Assembly (NCBI GenBank): GCA_027451745.1
Contig: DAIDIP010000003.1
Location: 1 to 64,000, forward strand
Direction: 5' to 3'
Length of the DNA stretch: 64,000 nt
Source: Candidatus Melainabacteria bacterium
Lineage (GTDB): Bacteria > Cyanobacteriota > Vampirovibrionia > Obscuribacterales > Obscuribacteraceae
Part shown: piece after piece, positions 40,813 to 49,693 of the stretch
Numbering within the stretch: position 1 is the stretch's first letter
How the letters are laid out: every line of letters starts with the position of its first letter
Notes under the pieces: generated by a model
What the model was told of the DNA's origin: nothing
The model's database searches: none
The model's input: only the letters and a program-made list of their open reading frames with translations
Program-made: the position numbers and the translations under genes

Positions 40813-42060
40813 ATGTCCAGCGTTCTTATACTAAGAGATCAGACAAATAGTGTATTAATCGAAATGCTGGAAAAATTGCAGCAAAAAGTTATTGACTCCT
40901 GCTCAGTCCACGAGGTACTAGAACAAATAAGATGCAACAACATTGATTTGATCTTTGTTGATCAACAAAAGACAGCCATTGATTCTTTGCGCGCTATTAA
41001 AGAGAAGCCATCTTTAAATTCAATACCGGTGGTGATCATTACTTCCCGAGCAAAAAGTGATGAAGTAATAGAGGCAATGAGATTGGGGGCATTCGATCAT
41101 TTGAACAAACCTTTAAGTTTCGTTGAATTAAGCTCAGTCTTAAATAAAATCCTCAGCAAGCCTAAAGAAAATAATTGTGTTGATCCCAATTTAGATATAA
41201 GCAGCGAATTAATAGGCACAAGTACGGTTATGCGACAAGTGGAAAAGCTGACCGGTATAGCAGCTGGCTGCGAAGCCACCGTATTAATTATTGGAGATAC
41301 AGGTACCGGCAAGGATACGGTTGCTCGTTTGATTCACAAACATAGTCGACATTCAAAAGAACCCTTGACTGTCATTGACTGTACAGCTGTACCGGAAGAC
41401 TACGACTCTTTTCAATCTTTATCTCCTGGCGGCATCGGAACAGTTATTCTTGATGAAATAGGGGATCTTAATCAGAAAATGCAGGCTATGTTAGTCCGGG
41501 CTCTAAAAGAATCTACCATAGAAGCACGTCTTGACTCGCTTGCCAAATTGCGCATCATTGCCACCACGCAATATGATTTGGTTAACATGGTAAGAGAAAA
41601 ATGCTTTCGCGAAGATCTATACTTCCGCTTGAATGTATTGCCTATTATTCTGCCGCCTTTGAAAGAGCGCGGAGCGGATGTTATTGCCTTAGCAGAATTA
41701 TTCCTAGCACAAGCCAATCCTCAAAAACCCAAACAACTTAGTGAGGCTGCAGCTAACGTGCTAACTAATTATGGTTGGACTGGCAATGTCAGGGAATTAC
41801 AAAACCTAATTTATCACTTAAACGCCACAGTACAGTCATTGACTATCGAGAAAAGTGATTTAGGCATGATCATACAAAAAGATAATTTATTAGATGATAG
41901 CGAATTAGATTATTACCACGCAACCGCAACTTTAGAGAAGCGCCTAATCATAAAAGCTTTAAAGGAGGCAAATGGAAGTAGAAGCGAAGCGGCTCGCATT
42001 CTTGGCATTAATAGACAACTTCTCTACAGTAAGTTAAAAACACATGGTCTTATGGATTAG
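40813..42060 (+). CDS. NtrC-like response regulator lacking the GAFTGA loop
   Basis: This 415-residue protein has a receiver-like domain (1-115) with Asp50 and Lys99, an AAA+ domain, and a C-terminal Fis-type helix-turn-helix (SEAARILGINRQLLYSKL). The AAA+ domain has Walker A IIGDTGTGKDTVARLI (about 159-174), Walker B VILDEIGDL, sensor I IIATTQYD and sensor II NVREL. Between Walker A and Walker B only about 46 residues occur, roughly 20 fewer than normal, and the GAFTGA sigma54-contact loop is absent. The first acidic residues of the receiver (normally DD) are reduced to RD. It may regulate sigma70 promoters or be non-activating. The next gene starts 15 bases later. Confidence 0.9.
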   Translation: MSSVLILRDQTNSVLIEMLEKLQQKVIDSCSVHEVLEQIRCNNIDLIFVDQQKTAIDSLRAIKEKPSLNSIPVVIITSRAKSDEVIEAMRLGAFDHLNKPLSFVELSSVLNKILSKPKENNCVDPNLDISSELIGTSTVMRQVEKLTGIAAGCEATVLIIGDTGTGKDTVARLIHKHSRHSKEPLTVIDCTAVPEDYDSFQSLSPGGIGTVILDEIGDLNQKMQAMLVRALKESTIEARLDSLAKLRIIATTQYDLVNMVREKCFREDLYFRLNVLPIILPPLKERGADVIALAELFLAQANPQKPKQLSEAAANVLTNYGWTGNVRELQNLIYHLNATVQSLTIEKSDLGMIIQKDNLLDDSELDYYHATATLEKRLIIKALKEANGSRSEAARILGINRQLLYSKLKTHGLMD

Positions 42061-42075
42061 TCCTGGAGGTAAAAG

Positions 42076-42576
42076 ATGACACCAGTACATAAAGGTCCTC
42101 ACAACGAAAAACCTTCAATTGGAAGGATTTTCAACACATCAGAAAACGCTCAAAAAGCAATTTTAGCTAGCAAAAATTGCTTGGCGTCTCTGAAGCCAGG
42201 AAAAGTTTGGAGGCATCATGGTCCACATGGTGAAATGGAAATAAAAGGTTCATTGTTATTAGGCGATATCCCGGTAGCTGTTTTACATTTTAGTCCAGAC
42301 GACGGCAGTCTTTTACCAAAAGGTCTACATGGATTCAGTAAGGGGAAAGAGGAAATTATAGACATTGTGCAAAAGAAGCTCAACGAAATTGCACCTCAGC
42401 TTTCGGTTTTAGATGGAGCTGAGTTTAGAGAGCCAGAATCGTGCTGGGCAGTGCCATTAACAAATACGGGCAGAATAGTAGGGCATCTTAAAGTAGCAGC
42501 AGATGGTAGCCAAATTTTGACAGAGAAAAAAGTTGCTGATGAAATTAGGCATATCGAGAAAAGCAAAGAAAAATAG
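42076..42576 (+). CDS. Hypothetical protein co-transcribed with the NtrC-like regulator
   Basis: I do not recognise this 166-residue soluble protein. It has WRHHGPHGEMEIKGSLLLGD and AVLHFSPDDGSLLPKGLHGF in the first half and VGHLKVAADGSQILTEKK near the end, which suggests a compact alpha/beta fold. It is not a transporter or a secreted protein, having no hydrophobic segment. GGAGG lies seven bases before the ATG. The 15-base spacing after the regulator suggests a shared transcript. Its stop is two bases from that of the convergent kinase. Confidence 0.75.
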   Translation: MTPVHKGPHNEKPSIGRIFNTSENAQKAILASKNCLASLKPGKVWRHHGPHGEMEIKGSLLLGDIPVAVLHFSPDDGSLLPKGLHGFSKGKEEIIDIVQKKLNEIAPQLSVLDGAEFREPESCWAVPLTNTGRIVGHLKVAADGSQILTEKKVADEIRHIEKSKEK

Positions 42577-42578
42577 AT

Positions 42579-43514
42579 CTATCGAGATGTTATTTTACCT
42601 AACAACGTCTGCCACCATTGACTCAGCATTGGTTGCTTAATATCTTTATTGTTAGTTTTTCGCCAATCCCCTAGCTTTGCTTCTTCTGGAATAACAAAAT
42701 CAGGATCTAATTCTTTATAGATATGATAAAGCTCATAGCGGACATACTGGGCTGAGGGCGGGCGATCCTCTGGAGAAGTAGCGGTCAATCGCGTCACTAA
42801 ATTATCTATGGCTGGCATAATTTCGGGGTTAGTTTTTGATGGAATAGAAGTGGAAAGCGGCTTTGGTTTTACACCGGTCAATAATTGTCCCATTGTTGCG
42901 CCTAGAGCATAGAGATCGCTGCGCAATTCGGGTTTACCATAATATTGTTCAGGTGGTGAATAACCTGTACTAACTACCCGCGTAGCAGCCATTGAATTTG
43001 GCATCAGGGCTCTAGCTATACCAAAATCTATGAAAATGATATAGCCTTCAGGAGTAAGCATCAAATTGCTAGGTTTGAGATCGCGATAAATAATAGGAGG
43101 ATTGCGTTTGTGCAAATATTCCAATACTTCGCAGCACTGAATGGCAATTTCTACAGTTGACTGGCAAGAGAATTTTCCTTTCAACCGGAGTAGTTCATCA
43201 AGACTTTTACCTTCTATATAGTCCATTACTAAGAAGTAATGACCATCTTCTGTGGCATGACTATCAATCAAGCGGACAATGCCTGGATGATTGAGAAATT
43301 TTAGGACTTCAGCTTCACGTCTGAACAGACGAACAAATTCATCATGTTCGTATTTGCTAGCAGGGCGAAGGATCAGTTGCTTAATTACACAAGAAGTATT
43401 TTGCTGTTCTTTATCTTCGGCTAAGTAAATAATGCCCATGCCACCTTGAGCCAAGATTTGGCGAAAAATGTAGCGCTGGCTCCAGTCGCCTGCTGCTTGA
43501 GGTCCTATGGACAA
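42579..43514 (-). CDS. Serine/threonine protein kinase
   Basis: This Hanks-type kinase of 311 residues contains the glycine loop LAQGGMGIIYLAED, the ATP lysine in CVIKQL, the catalytic loop IIYRDLKPSNLML, DFGIAR, and the substrate-region SPPEQYYGKPELRSDLYALG. All catalytic residues are present, so it is probably active. It has no membrane helix or extracellular sensor domain, unlike PknB-type kinases, and is likely cytoplasmic. The C-terminal tail of about 40 residues (LGDWRKTNNKD) is not a known domain. It is convergent with the preceding gene. Confidence 0.93.
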   Translation of the reverse strand: MSIGPQAAGDWSQRYIFRQILAQGGMGIIYLAEDKEQQNTSCVIKQLILRPASKYEHDEFVRLFRREAEVLKFLNHPGIVRLIDSHATEDGHYFLVMDYIEGKSLDELLRLKGKFSCQSTVEIAIQCCEVLEYLHKRNPPIIYRDLKPSNLMLTPEGYIIFIDFGIARALMPNSMAATRVVSTGYSPPEQYYGKPELRSDLYALGATMGQLLTGVKPKPLSTSIPSKTNPEIMPAIDNLVTRLTATSPEDRPPSAQYVRYELYHIYKELDPDFVIPEEAKLGDWRKTNNKDIKQPMLSQWWQTLLGKITSR

Positions 43515-43727
43515 TTTGTATACCTCTTTGGATGCTCAGCGCCAAAATTTCATTTTTGGGCCTTGACTTACGTATGTATGGTATGTTAGTCTGACTTCAT
43601 AAAGTATCGGGGTAATCATCCCTCATATCTCAAAATAATAAATCAAATTTGTCTTTTAAAGCTATAGGCAGGAGCTTTAAGGACGGCACCCCTTTGAGAA
43701 ATTGAGGATTGGAAAGTGAGGCAAAAA

Positions 43728-44258
43728 ATGAGTTTAGCCAATATATCAATAGTAGGTAATTTAGTTAAGCCACCTGAACAAATGCATTTTGTTAGCGGCA
43801 AAGTAAAAACAACTTTTACTGTTGCGGTAAATGCTTTTGGTAGACCTGCGCGCGGCGGCGATACGGCTGATTTTTATCGTGTGGAAACCTGGGGTAAATT
43901 AGCTGAACTAGCCGGCAAATATTTGGAGAAAGGCAATCAAATTGCTGTTTCAGGTAGATTGCTTTTTGATCGCTTTGTTGATCAACAAGGGAAAAATCGC
44001 GTTATTCCTGTAGTGGAAGCTAATCAGATGTCTTTGCCACCAAAACCAAAAACAAAAGAAATGGATCAAGGTGCAGCAATTGGTGGACAAATACTTATAG
44101 ATGATCAAATTGCTAATGAGCAGGATAAATCTATTGCAGAAATTTTTTCTGGTAGTACTGTTTCAGACCAAATAGATAATGATTTCAATTTACTTGAAAT
44201 CGATAATAAAGTTAAAGCCAAAAGCAAAAGACAGGAGAAAGTTGCTGCAGGCCAATAG
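43728..44258 (+). CDS. ssb: Single-stranded DNA-binding protein
   Basis: SSB protects single-stranded DNA in replication and repair. The OB fold is in residues 1-110: SLANISIVGNLVKPPEQ, TTFTVAVNAFGRP, DFYRVETWGKLAELAGKYL and GNQIAVSGRLLFDRFVD. The C-terminal region (about 110-176) is long and does not end in the usual acidic DDDIPF tip; instead it ends in a basic KAKSKRQEKVAAGQ. ATG 43728 has GAGG six bases upstream; a GTG at 43716 is an alternative. A 13-bp perfect hairpin terminator follows. Confidence 0.9.
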   Translation: MSLANISIVGNLVKPPEQMHFVSGKVKTTFTVAVNAFGRPARGGDTADFYRVETWGKLAELAGKYLEKGNQIAVSGRLLFDRFVDQQGKNRVIPVVEANQMSLPPKPKTKEMDQGAAIGGQILIDDQIANEQDKSIAEIFSGSTVSDQIDNDFNLLEIDNKVKAKSKRQEKVAAGQ

Positions 44259-44756
44259 TTTTTCTTGAATATGCTCAAGAGAAGTTAAAGAAAGGAGAGG
44301 TTGGGCCACCTCTCCTTTCTTTTTGTTTGAGTAAATTATTTCGGATGTGAATAGCCAAAGTCGATATTGAGGAAAAAAATCACTATCAAAATCAGCTTCT
44401 ACATCTACAAAATTTTGAGATGCTGGTGACTGAAAGGGAGCGCTAAAACTCACTGCATCTAGAACCGAAAAATTGGCTGCAGTATCAGATGCAGCATCAG
44501 TGAGTTCGCCCCAGCCAATACGTCCATCTTTAACGATCCGAAAAGCTACTGTCGCGTGTATTTTCTGTGCTCTAGCTGGTGTCCAGAAATGTTCTAAGCG
44601 TTGTTTGACACTATTTAAATAAGCAGCACTTGGAGGAAGATTTTGGCTTTGACTAATTTTGGGCTGAGGTTTAGAGGCATTGGACACCAGCATAGAGTTT
44701 GTATTAAGAAATGCTAGGGTCACAAAGACGAAGGCGAGGTTGTCTGGTTTTAGCAT
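44190..44756 (-). CDS. Exported TonB-C-like protein running into ssb
   Basis: This 188-residue protein has an N-terminal hydrophobic signal (LAFVFVTLAFLNTNSMLVSNAS). A TonB-C-like domain follows: YLNSVKQRLEHFWTPARAQ, ATVAFRIVKDGRIGWGELTDAA, FSVLDAVSFSAPFQSP. The frame continues through the ssb terminator hairpin and 69 bases into ssb on the opposite strand before a stop. The tail after about residue 130 (WLFTSEIIYSNKKKGE) looks unrelated to the domain, so a lost stop codon or a frameshift near 44350-44380 is possible. The start is also uncertain. It is a second member of the type encoded at 31510. Confidence 0.6.
   Translation of the reverse strand: MLKPDNLAFVFVTLAFLNTNSMLVSNASKPQPKISQSQNLPPSAAYLNSVKQRLEHFWTPARAQKIHATVAFRIVKDGRIGWGELTDAASDTAANFSVLDAVSFSAPFQSPASQNFVDVEADFDSDFFPQYRLWLFTSEIIYSNKKKGEVAQPLLSLTSLEHIQEKLLACSNFLLSFAFGFNFIIDFK
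44289..44324 (+). terminator. Strong intrinsic terminator after ssb
   Basis: AGAAAGGAGAGGT (44289-44301) is perfectly complementary to ACCTCTCCTTTCT (44308-44320), forming a 13-bp stem with a six-base loop. TTTT follows directly and another TTT after one G. It ends ssb transcription. Confidence 0.9.
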
Positions 44757-44858
44757 TCATAGTTCTTTATTTAGTAATCTTTGTCCCCGGTAAGCTTTGC
44801 AACCCATCCAAGAGGGATTCTGTTACCTGTATTTCCAGGCCGGACCTTTGTGAAAATA

Positions 44859-44932
44859 TACCCTCGGAGGGATTCGAACCCCCGACACCCGCCTTAGGAC
44901 GGCGGTGTTCTATCCAGCTGAACTACGAGGGC
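44859..44932 (-). tRNA. tRNA-Arg (CCT anticodon)
   Basis: The 74-nt gene has a seven-base acceptor stem (one G-U), the D arm TAGTTCAGCTGGATAGA, the anticodon arm CCGCC-GTCCTAA-GGCGG with CCT, and a T arm GGGGGTTCGAATCCCTC. The anticodon reads the arginine codon AGG. No CCA is encoded directly downstream. It lies just downstream of nuoN on the same strand. Confidence 0.95.
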
Positions 44933-44956
44933 TTATATTCATTGTATGCCTAAATA

Positions 44957-46552
44957 TTAGCGCGTGAGAGGAAGCGAAGGCAGAAGTTGCGGGACGCCAG
45001 TATTGTAGCTATTTAAGTCCGTACCAACAATTGGCTGTACTGATCTTTGTGAAAGAGCCATTAGAGGATCCACTAGTACTGTTCCTAAGCCAAGAATAAG
45101 AACAGAGCAAAATACTAAGGCTATTTGTGGACCAATTTGGCTAACTAATGTGTCTTCGCTTTCTTTAACAGATAAAGCGGCAACAGCTGAACTTGGTTCT
45201 TGAGCAATCATTTTTATCACTACACGTGTGTAATAAAAAATTGCTGGAATACTGGTAATTAAACCAATAATGACTAACATTGGCCCAACTGGCACACCAA
45301 AAGCATGCCATGAAGTAGAAAAACCCGCTGAGAAAATAAAGAATTTAGCTAAGAAGCCTGCTGGAGGAATAGGTAAACCGGCTAGATTTACTAAACAAAG
45401 CGAGAGAAGCAAAGCAAGTATTGGTCTCTTTTTAATCAGTCCAGCATAGTCATTAATAGAATCACTGCCTGTTTCATTACTGAAAAGAATAGCGCCAGCA
45501 AATGCTCCTAGGTTCATTACGCCATAAATAACAATATAAAAGATTATGGCACTCAGACCTTTTTGTACTTGTGTCCCTTCATCTACTTGTGTAGCAGCAA
45601 CTAAGCCAATAAGAATGTAACCCACATGGGCAATGGAAGAATAAGCAAGCATACGTTTGAATGAAGTTTGGGAGAGCGCAATCAAATTTCCAAGAATCAT
45701 GGATAGCACCGCCAGAGCCACCACAATTAAGCCCCAATCTTGGGCAGAACTTCTAAAAACTACCATCAATAAACGTAAAGCAACCACAACACCGCCTGCT
45801 TTTGAACCAATAGAAAGAAATGCGGTCACTGGAGTTGGAGCACCTTCGTAAACATCTGGAGCCCACATATGAAATGGTGCTGCAGCCAGTTTGAAGCCGA
45901 TGGCGCTCATTACAAGCACTATAAGAAACATTATCAATAGAGAAGTTGGTGGCAAGGACAAATAAGACATTTGATCGCGTATAACATTGAAATTAGTAGA
46001 ACCGGTCAAACCATAAATAAACGAAAGACCATATAGTAAGGTTGCAGTTGTAGCAGCGGTAGATAGTAAATATTTAAGCGATCCTTCGGAGCTCTTTTTG
46101 TCGCCTTTATGAAAGCCGGCCAAAATAACACAACATATTGTTAGTGTTTCTATGCCAACAAAAAGCATAATCAAGTCTGTAGCCCCGGCTAATAACATGA
46201 CTGCCAAAGTGGCTGTCAAGATTATTGCGTAAAATTCACCGACATTCCTTCCTAAGTGTTGCTCATAGCCGGAAGTCATAAAAATAACCACCATGGCTAC
46301 TATTAACGCTATTAGACTAAAGCAGATAGTTAAGTGATCTATAGTAAATAGTCCGCCAAATAAAACTTGGGGACTGCCTAAATCTTGTAAGAGCAAAGCG
46401 CAGAAAGCGATAATGCAGCCAATGAAACTAATGCAGGCATTAAAATATCGCAATTTTGGGAAGCACAAATTCCACAAACTGGCTATCAATATAGTAATCA
46501 CCAGAACTGTTTGTGGTAGCAACAATTGCCAAGCCGTCTGAAATCCCTGCAT
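44957..46552 (-). CDS. nuoN: NADH-quinone oxidoreductase subunit N
   Basis: This 531-residue antiporter-like membrane subunit of respiratory complex I/NDH-1 has about fourteen hydrophobic segments. NuoN/NdhB features include DLIMLFVGIETLTICCVILAG, GSLKYLLSTAATTATLLYG, the charged lysine region AAAPFHMWAPDVYEGAPTPV, LSQTSFKRMLAYSSIAHVGY and LVNLAGLPIPPAGFLAKF. It carries proton-pumping channel residues. No other nuo gene is in the window, so either the operon lies beyond or nuoN is separate here. Confidence 0.95.
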   Translation of the reverse strand: MQGFQTAWQLLLPQTVLVITILIASLWNLCFPKLRYFNACISFIGCIIAFCALLLQDLGSPQVLFGGLFTIDHLTICFSLIALIVAMVVIFMTSGYEQHLGRNVGEFYAIILTATLAVMLLAGATDLIMLFVGIETLTICCVILAGFHKGDKKSSEGSLKYLLSTAATTATLLYGLSFIYGLTGSTNFNVIRDQMSYLSLPPTSLLIMFLIVLVMSAIGFKLAAAPFHMWAPDVYEGAPTPVTAFLSIGSKAGGVVVALRLLMVVFRSSAQDWGLIVVALAVLSMILGNLIALSQTSFKRMLAYSSIAHVGYILIGLVAATQVDEGTQVQKGLSAIIFYIVIYGVMNLGAFAGAILFSNETGSDSINDYAGLIKKRPILALLLSLCLVNLAGLPIPPAGFLAKFFIFSAGFSTSWHAFGVPVGPMLVIIGLITSIPAIFYYTRVVIKMIAQEPSSAVAALSVKESEDTLVSQIGPQIALVFCSVLILGLGTVLVDPLMALSQRSVQPIVGTDLNSYNTGVPQLLPSLPLTR

Positions 46553-46711
46553 AGTGTCTATTTACCTTCGCTCATTTTTATCTAATCCCGTAAATATATT
46601 TTCCTAAAGACAATATATATTGTTGCTTTGTTCATTTTAACGAGGATTATTGTCGTACTATCTCAATTTAGTGCTTATTGATAATATACTTTGTTACATG
46701 AGGAAATTGCT

Positions 46712-47848
46712 TTGACCGAATTAGCAACTGGTATTTCGTCGCCATCTTTTGGCAAGAACGAAAAGAATATTGCTGTTTTAGCCCTTGAAGACGGCCGTTA
46801 CTTTCCTGGTTTTGGCTTTGGGGCAAAGGGTACTACCGTTGGCGAACTTGTTTTCAACACAAGTATGACTGGCTATCAAGAGATTATGACTGACCCCAGC
46901 TATGCTGGTCAGGTTGTAACACTTACATATCCAGAGATTGGCAATTATGGTGCTAATGAAGAGGATTTAGAGTCCAAAAAGATTTATGCGCGCGGACTTG
47001 TAATTAGACATTTGAGCCGCAGATATAGTTCTTGGCGTGCCAAATATTCCTTATCAGAATTTCTCGCCAAACAAAATATTGTTGGGATTAGCTCAGTTGA
47101 TACACGAGCAATAACCAAACATATACGTGATAAAGGTGCCATGCGCTGCGCTTTAAGTAATGAAGGTCTAAGCCCAGAAAAATTAATCGATATGGCCAAA
47201 AAATCGGCGGCTATGACTGGTGCAGATTTCACTAATGAAGTGACAACTAATAAGTCCTATCATATGGGTAGCGGTCAATTTAAAGTAGCTGTAATGGATT
47301 TTGGCATTAAAGCCAATATCCTTAATCAACTAGCTGATCATAATTTTTCTTTAGATGTATATCCATCGACTGCTACTGCAGCTGAAATTTTAGCTAAGCA
47401 CCCTGATGGGATTTTCTTATCTAATGGTCCAGGAGACCCAGCCGCTTGCAAAAACATTATTGAAGAAATGAAAAGATTAATTGCTTCAGAATTGCCAATT
47501 TTTGGCATTTGCTTAGGGCATCAACTTTTGTCTTTGGCTCTTGGTGCTAAAACATACAAATTGAAATTTGGTCATCGTGGCGGCAATCAACCTGTCAAAG
47601 ATTTGCTAACAGGAAAAGTTGAAATCACCTGTCAAAATCATGGTTTTGCTGTAGATGAGTCTACTTTGCCAGATTCACTGGCGCTTACTCATATAAATTT
47701 AAATGATAAGAGTGTAGAAGGATTTACACATCGAGCTTTACCAATTTTCGGTATTCAATATCATCCTGAATCCAGTCCAGGTCCTCATGATTCGAGATAT
47801 CTTTTTCAAAGATTTGCTGATTTTATTGCCGCCGGTAAGAATCGTTGA
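46712..47848 (+). CDS. carA: Carbamoyl-phosphate synthase small subunit
   Basis: CarA is the glutamine amidotransferase subunit supplying ammonia to CarB for pyrimidine and arginine synthesis. It has the N-terminal GDGRYFPG-like domain (LALEDGRYFPGFGFGAKG), FNTSMTGYQEIMTDPSYAGQ, SVDTRAITKHIRDKGAM and the class-I GATase nucleophile in FGICLGHQLLS. The triad histidine and glutamate lie in QYHPESSPGPHD. The TTG start at 46712 is favoured by GAGG eight bases upstream; an upstream in-frame TTG at 46691 lacks this. carB is not adjacent. Confidence 0.95.
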   Translation: MTELATGISSPSFGKNEKNIAVLALEDGRYFPGFGFGAKGTTVGELVFNTSMTGYQEIMTDPSYAGQVVTLTYPEIGNYGANEEDLESKKIYARGLVIRHLSRRYSSWRAKYSLSEFLAKQNIVGISSVDTRAITKHIRDKGAMRCALSNEGLSPEKLIDMAKKSAAMTGADFTNEVTTNKSYHMGSGQFKVAVMDFGIKANILNQLADHNFSLDVYPSTATAAEILAKHPDGIFLSNGPGDPAACKNIIEEMKRLIASELPIFGICLGHQLLSLALGAKTYKLKFGHRGGNQPVKDLLTGKVEITCQNHGFAVDESTLPDSLALTHINLNDKSVEGFTHRALPIFGIQYHPESSPGPHDSRYLFQRFADFIAAGKNR

Positions 47849-48047
47849 TCATTTTTTATTTCTCATCAAACTGAGCGTTTTTTCTTAAAACGAAGAATGA
47901 GATAATTGTCATTCTCAGGCAAAGGGCGATCTTTAGGCATCTAGTAAGTTGTCGTTATGATTTATTTTTGTTGACAATTGATTTTGGAGCATGTTGGCAA
48001 CTGAAATAACTCTGATATGATTAGCAAGGCTTTTGAGGGGAATCTAG

Positions 48048-48989
48048 ATGCCTCTGCGTATATTTGTTTTATTTCTTATGCTTTTTAATACTTGCTCTTT
48101 GAACGGGTATGGATTGCCTGCTTTGGCGTTGGAAAATTTGGAATCCGAGCAGTCAAAAAATAGTCCAACACCAACCTTATTGCTTAAGCCTGGACAACCA
48201 TTAGTTACCGGCATGCAAACTGAGGACATTGTCGCTACTTATGATGTAGCTTTAGCAAAACAGCAAGTAGCTGCATTTCCTGATAGTCCCGAGGCAAGTT
48301 TTGTCTTAGCTGTAGCACTAACAAGAACTAGTGATGTAGAAGATGCATTACATGAAGTGCGCCGAGCTCGCAAATTAGCCGAAGGAAAAGGTGGTCCAGC
48401 TTATTTTGATCATATGATTAGCGAATACGAAGAAATGCTTAAATCGTATCCTGATGATAATCGTGTTCGCTATGGTCTTGCCTGGGCTTATTACATGAAA
48501 GCTTATGTATTGACCCATTATGCAAAGCCCGTTATAAAAATGGCAAATAATGGTTCCAGCTCATCATCTGTCCAAGCTAAAACTGATTGGCATCAGACCT
48601 GGGTTCAATCATTATCTAAGCCAAATGACTCTATAGTATCGAGCAAAAGTTTACCAACTAGTCAGGCAGCTGGTCGCTGGGGCGGTTTGCCACCAGAGAT
48701 GGTGCCACAAGTTAAAAACTACTATGAATCAGCCCTACATAACCTTGATGATTTGTTAGCACGCGAACCAAAAGATATGTGGGCTCGCGCTTACAGAGCT
48801 TTTTTGTATGCTGATTACACAGGCGATATTAGCCAGTCAATGGATGCCTGGAAAGCCTGCCTTGCTCTAGCGCCAAATAACCCAGCTGCTTACTTTTTCT
48901 TAGGCGAGAGCTATTTACAGCAAGGCAATTTAAAAGAATGCATACATAATATTTCAAAGGCAGTGGCACTGAGGGGATTGCCTAATTAG
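48048..48989 (+). CDS. Exported TPR protein
   Basis: The 313-residue protein has a signal peptide (IFVLFLMLFNTCSLNGYGLPALA). Several helical repeats with TPR spacing follow, for example PEASFVLAVALTRTSDVEDALHEVRRARKL, and near the C-terminus NPAAYFFLGESYLQQGNLKECIHNISKAV. A Ser/Gln-rich linker (about 165-225) separates two groups of repeats. TPR proteins act as scaffolds, and no partner is evident. Its ATG follows GAGGGG. It precedes the Lpt genes with 69 bases between them and could belong to the same transcription unit. Confidence 0.8.
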   Translation: MPLRIFVLFLMLFNTCSLNGYGLPALALENLESEQSKNSPTPTLLLKPGQPLVTGMQTEDIVATYDVALAKQQVAAFPDSPEASFVLAVALTRTSDVEDALHEVRRARKLAEGKGGPAYFDHMISEYEEMLKSYPDDNRVRYGLAWAYYMKAYVLTHYAKPVIKMANNGSSSSSVQAKTDWHQTWVQSLSKPNDSIVSSKSLPTSQAAGRWGGLPPEMVPQVKNYYESALHNLDDLLAREPKDMWARAYRAFLYADYTGDISQSMDAWKACLALAPNNPAAYFFLGESYLQQGNLKECIHNISKAVALRGLPN

Positions 48990-49057
48990 TTGTACAAGTA
49001 TTGTTTTTACTGGTCCATTCCAGATTATTTGTTTGAGTTTTGAGGCAAGGGAACCTG

Positions 49058-49669
49058 GTGCTAGCACAATTTTTAGGTAAAAATTCTTCCAAGTTGATTG
49101 GCACTTTGGCTATTCCTACGGTTATTATTTCATTTTGGTTTTATGCTCAAAATGAAGCTAATCGACAAGTTAAAGAGTTCAACGAGGCACAAAAAGTTAA
49201 TCCAAATACTGATTCGACCATAATTGAAAATTACGAATTGAAAGAAGTTGATGATAGCAATCAAGTCCGTTGGCTATTGGCTGCAAAAGAAGGACGCATG
49301 GAGCCAATTTCACATGATGTTAATCTCAAGGATGTTCATGTTGATTATATGGATGGAAAAACTTTGAAAATGCGTTTGTCTGCACCTGCAGGTCATACAA
49401 ATGAAGTAACCAGACTTGTCAAACTATCCGGTACAGAAAAGCAACAGGTAGTGGCAATGGGTGAAGAAGGTAAAGTGAAGCTTGAGGCTGCACAAGTTGA
49501 ATTAGACAAAAAAAATCAGTTTCAAGCCACTGGCAATGTTAACATCATCTGGGCAAAGTTAGCCAGGGTGATTGGTGACATGGCTTCCGGCTCGCTTGCA
49601 AGCGAGAACTTAACTAATGTCAAGATTACGGGACATACTCGTGCTTTAATTGGGTCACTTGAGGAATAA
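49058..49669 (+). CDS. lptC: LptC-like LPS transport protein
   Basis: The 203-residue protein has one N-terminal membrane helix (LIGTLAIPTVIISFWFYA). A beta-jellyroll-type domain follows that matches the OstA-like LptC pattern: ENYELKEVDDSNQVRWLLAAKEGRME, LKDVHVDYMD, KMRLSAPAGHTNEVTRLVKLSG, QFQATGNVNIIWAKLA. LptC links the inner-membrane LptBFG complex to periplasmic LptA. GTG 49058 is preferred, as AAGGGA lies five bases upstream; TTG 49040 is the alternative. The lptA-like gene follows after 24 bases. Confidence 0.85.
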   Translation: MLAQFLGKNSSKLIGTLAIPTVIISFWFYAQNEANRQVKEFNEAQKVNPNTDSTIIENYELKEVDDSNQVRWLLAAKEGRMEPISHDVNLKDVHVDYMDGKTLKMRLSAPAGHTNEVTRLVKLSGTEKQQVVAMGEEGKVKLEAAQVELDKKNQFQATGNVNIIWAKLARVIGDMASGSLASENLTNVKITGHTRALIGSLEE

Positions 49670-49693
49670 TCAGAAGGCTTAGGCTGAAAGAAT

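Noticed and set aside
47860-47935. Inverted repeats after carA as a terminator
   Set aside because: CGTTTT/AAAACG and AGAATGA/TCATTCT pairs are AT-rich and short, and neither is followed by a T-run on the carA strand.
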